The translations under genes and the position numbers were made by a program. From an uncultured bacterium (lineage in GTDB: Bacteria; Patescibacteria; JAEDAM01; Absconditabacterales; Absconditicoccaceae), in the NCBI GenBank assembly GCA_903904545.1, contig CAIVDB010000018.1, positions 1 through 6,137 of the forward strand: a DNA stretch of 6,137 bases. The letters run 5' to 3'. Shown piece by piece: positions 6,004 through 6,137 of the stretch (within the stretch, counting starts at the first letter, position 1; every line of letters begins with the position of its first letter). The notes under the pieces are model-generated. The model saw only the letters and a list, made by a program, of their open reading frames with translations, ran no database searches and was not told the origin of the DNA.

Positions 6004-6137
6004 AGAGCAAAGACAAAAAAATAAAAGATTGAATTACTTAGAAATATGGTATACATTAGATAGAATAAATCAAAGTGATCTCTAAAAGTAAACAAAAAAA
6101 CAAACCGATGAAAATTGGATAAAACACAAAAGGTAAT
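6004..6137. other. Upstream region of the secreted gene; nothing else recognised
   Basis: This is very AT-rich sequence. On the minus strand it holds only weak promoter-like boxes (TTTGAT near 6068, TATACC near 6050, spacing short), and there is no Shine-Dalgarno before the ATG at 6003. The last bases contain no frame that can be defended as a gene on either strand. Confidence 0.4.

Noticed and set aside
6085..6137. Start or end of another gene at the right edge
   Set aside because: The plus-strand ATG near 6108 meets TAA after a few codons, and the minus-strand open frame is low-complexity T-rich sequence with no supporting motif.

Overview
The window comes from a bacterium that reads UGA as glycine (genetic code 25), the code of Absconditabacteria (SR1) and Gracilibacteria (BD1-5) in the Candidate Phyla Radiation (CPR). 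Read with the standard code, the minus strand looks like a string of short broken ORFs in shared frames. Read with UGA as Gly, they join into three intact genes. The decisive codon is in comM: a UGA falls on the glycine of the conserved LGLEG motif near the N-terminus. All five reading frames end in UAA or UAG and none in UGA. The DNA is AT-rich with short intergenic spaces. I cannot tell Absconditabacteria from Gracilibacteria here.

Layout, left to right. 1-363 (+) is the 3' end of a Thr/Ser/Gly/Asn-rich, beta-rich protein, probably a surface protein, followed by a strong intrinsic terminator. 364-638 is a convergent intergenic space with 7-nt tandem repeats, a GC-rich palindrome and an AT-rich inverted repeat. 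639-2453 (-) is a 604-residue GHMP-kinase-like protein with a C-terminal extension that may be a winged helix. 2454-2708 is an intergenic space with a promoter-like pair and a cluster of short direct and inverted repeats. 2709-4253 (-) is comM, a complete 514-residue Mg-chelatase-like AAA+ ATPase tied to natural transformation. 4254-4349 holds a 7-nt tandem repeat just upstream of comM. 4350-4688 (-) is a small helical protein of unknown function with an uncertain start. 4825-6003 (-) is a 392-residue secreted protein whose C-terminal half is two copies of a six-cysteine domain very rich in UGA-encoded glycine. 6004-6137 is its upstream region.

The four minus-strand genes are co-directional, but gaps of about 100-250 bp suggest several transcription units rather than one tight operon. 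ComM would act in the cytoplasm on incoming DNA. The Cys-rich protein and the plus-strand fragment belong to the cell surface or the outside. The GHMP-like protein is predicted cytoplasmic, with an unknown substrate. Nothing in the sequence links the genes into one pathway. The most notable points are the recoded UGA, its very uneven use between and within genes, and the duplicated cysteine domain.
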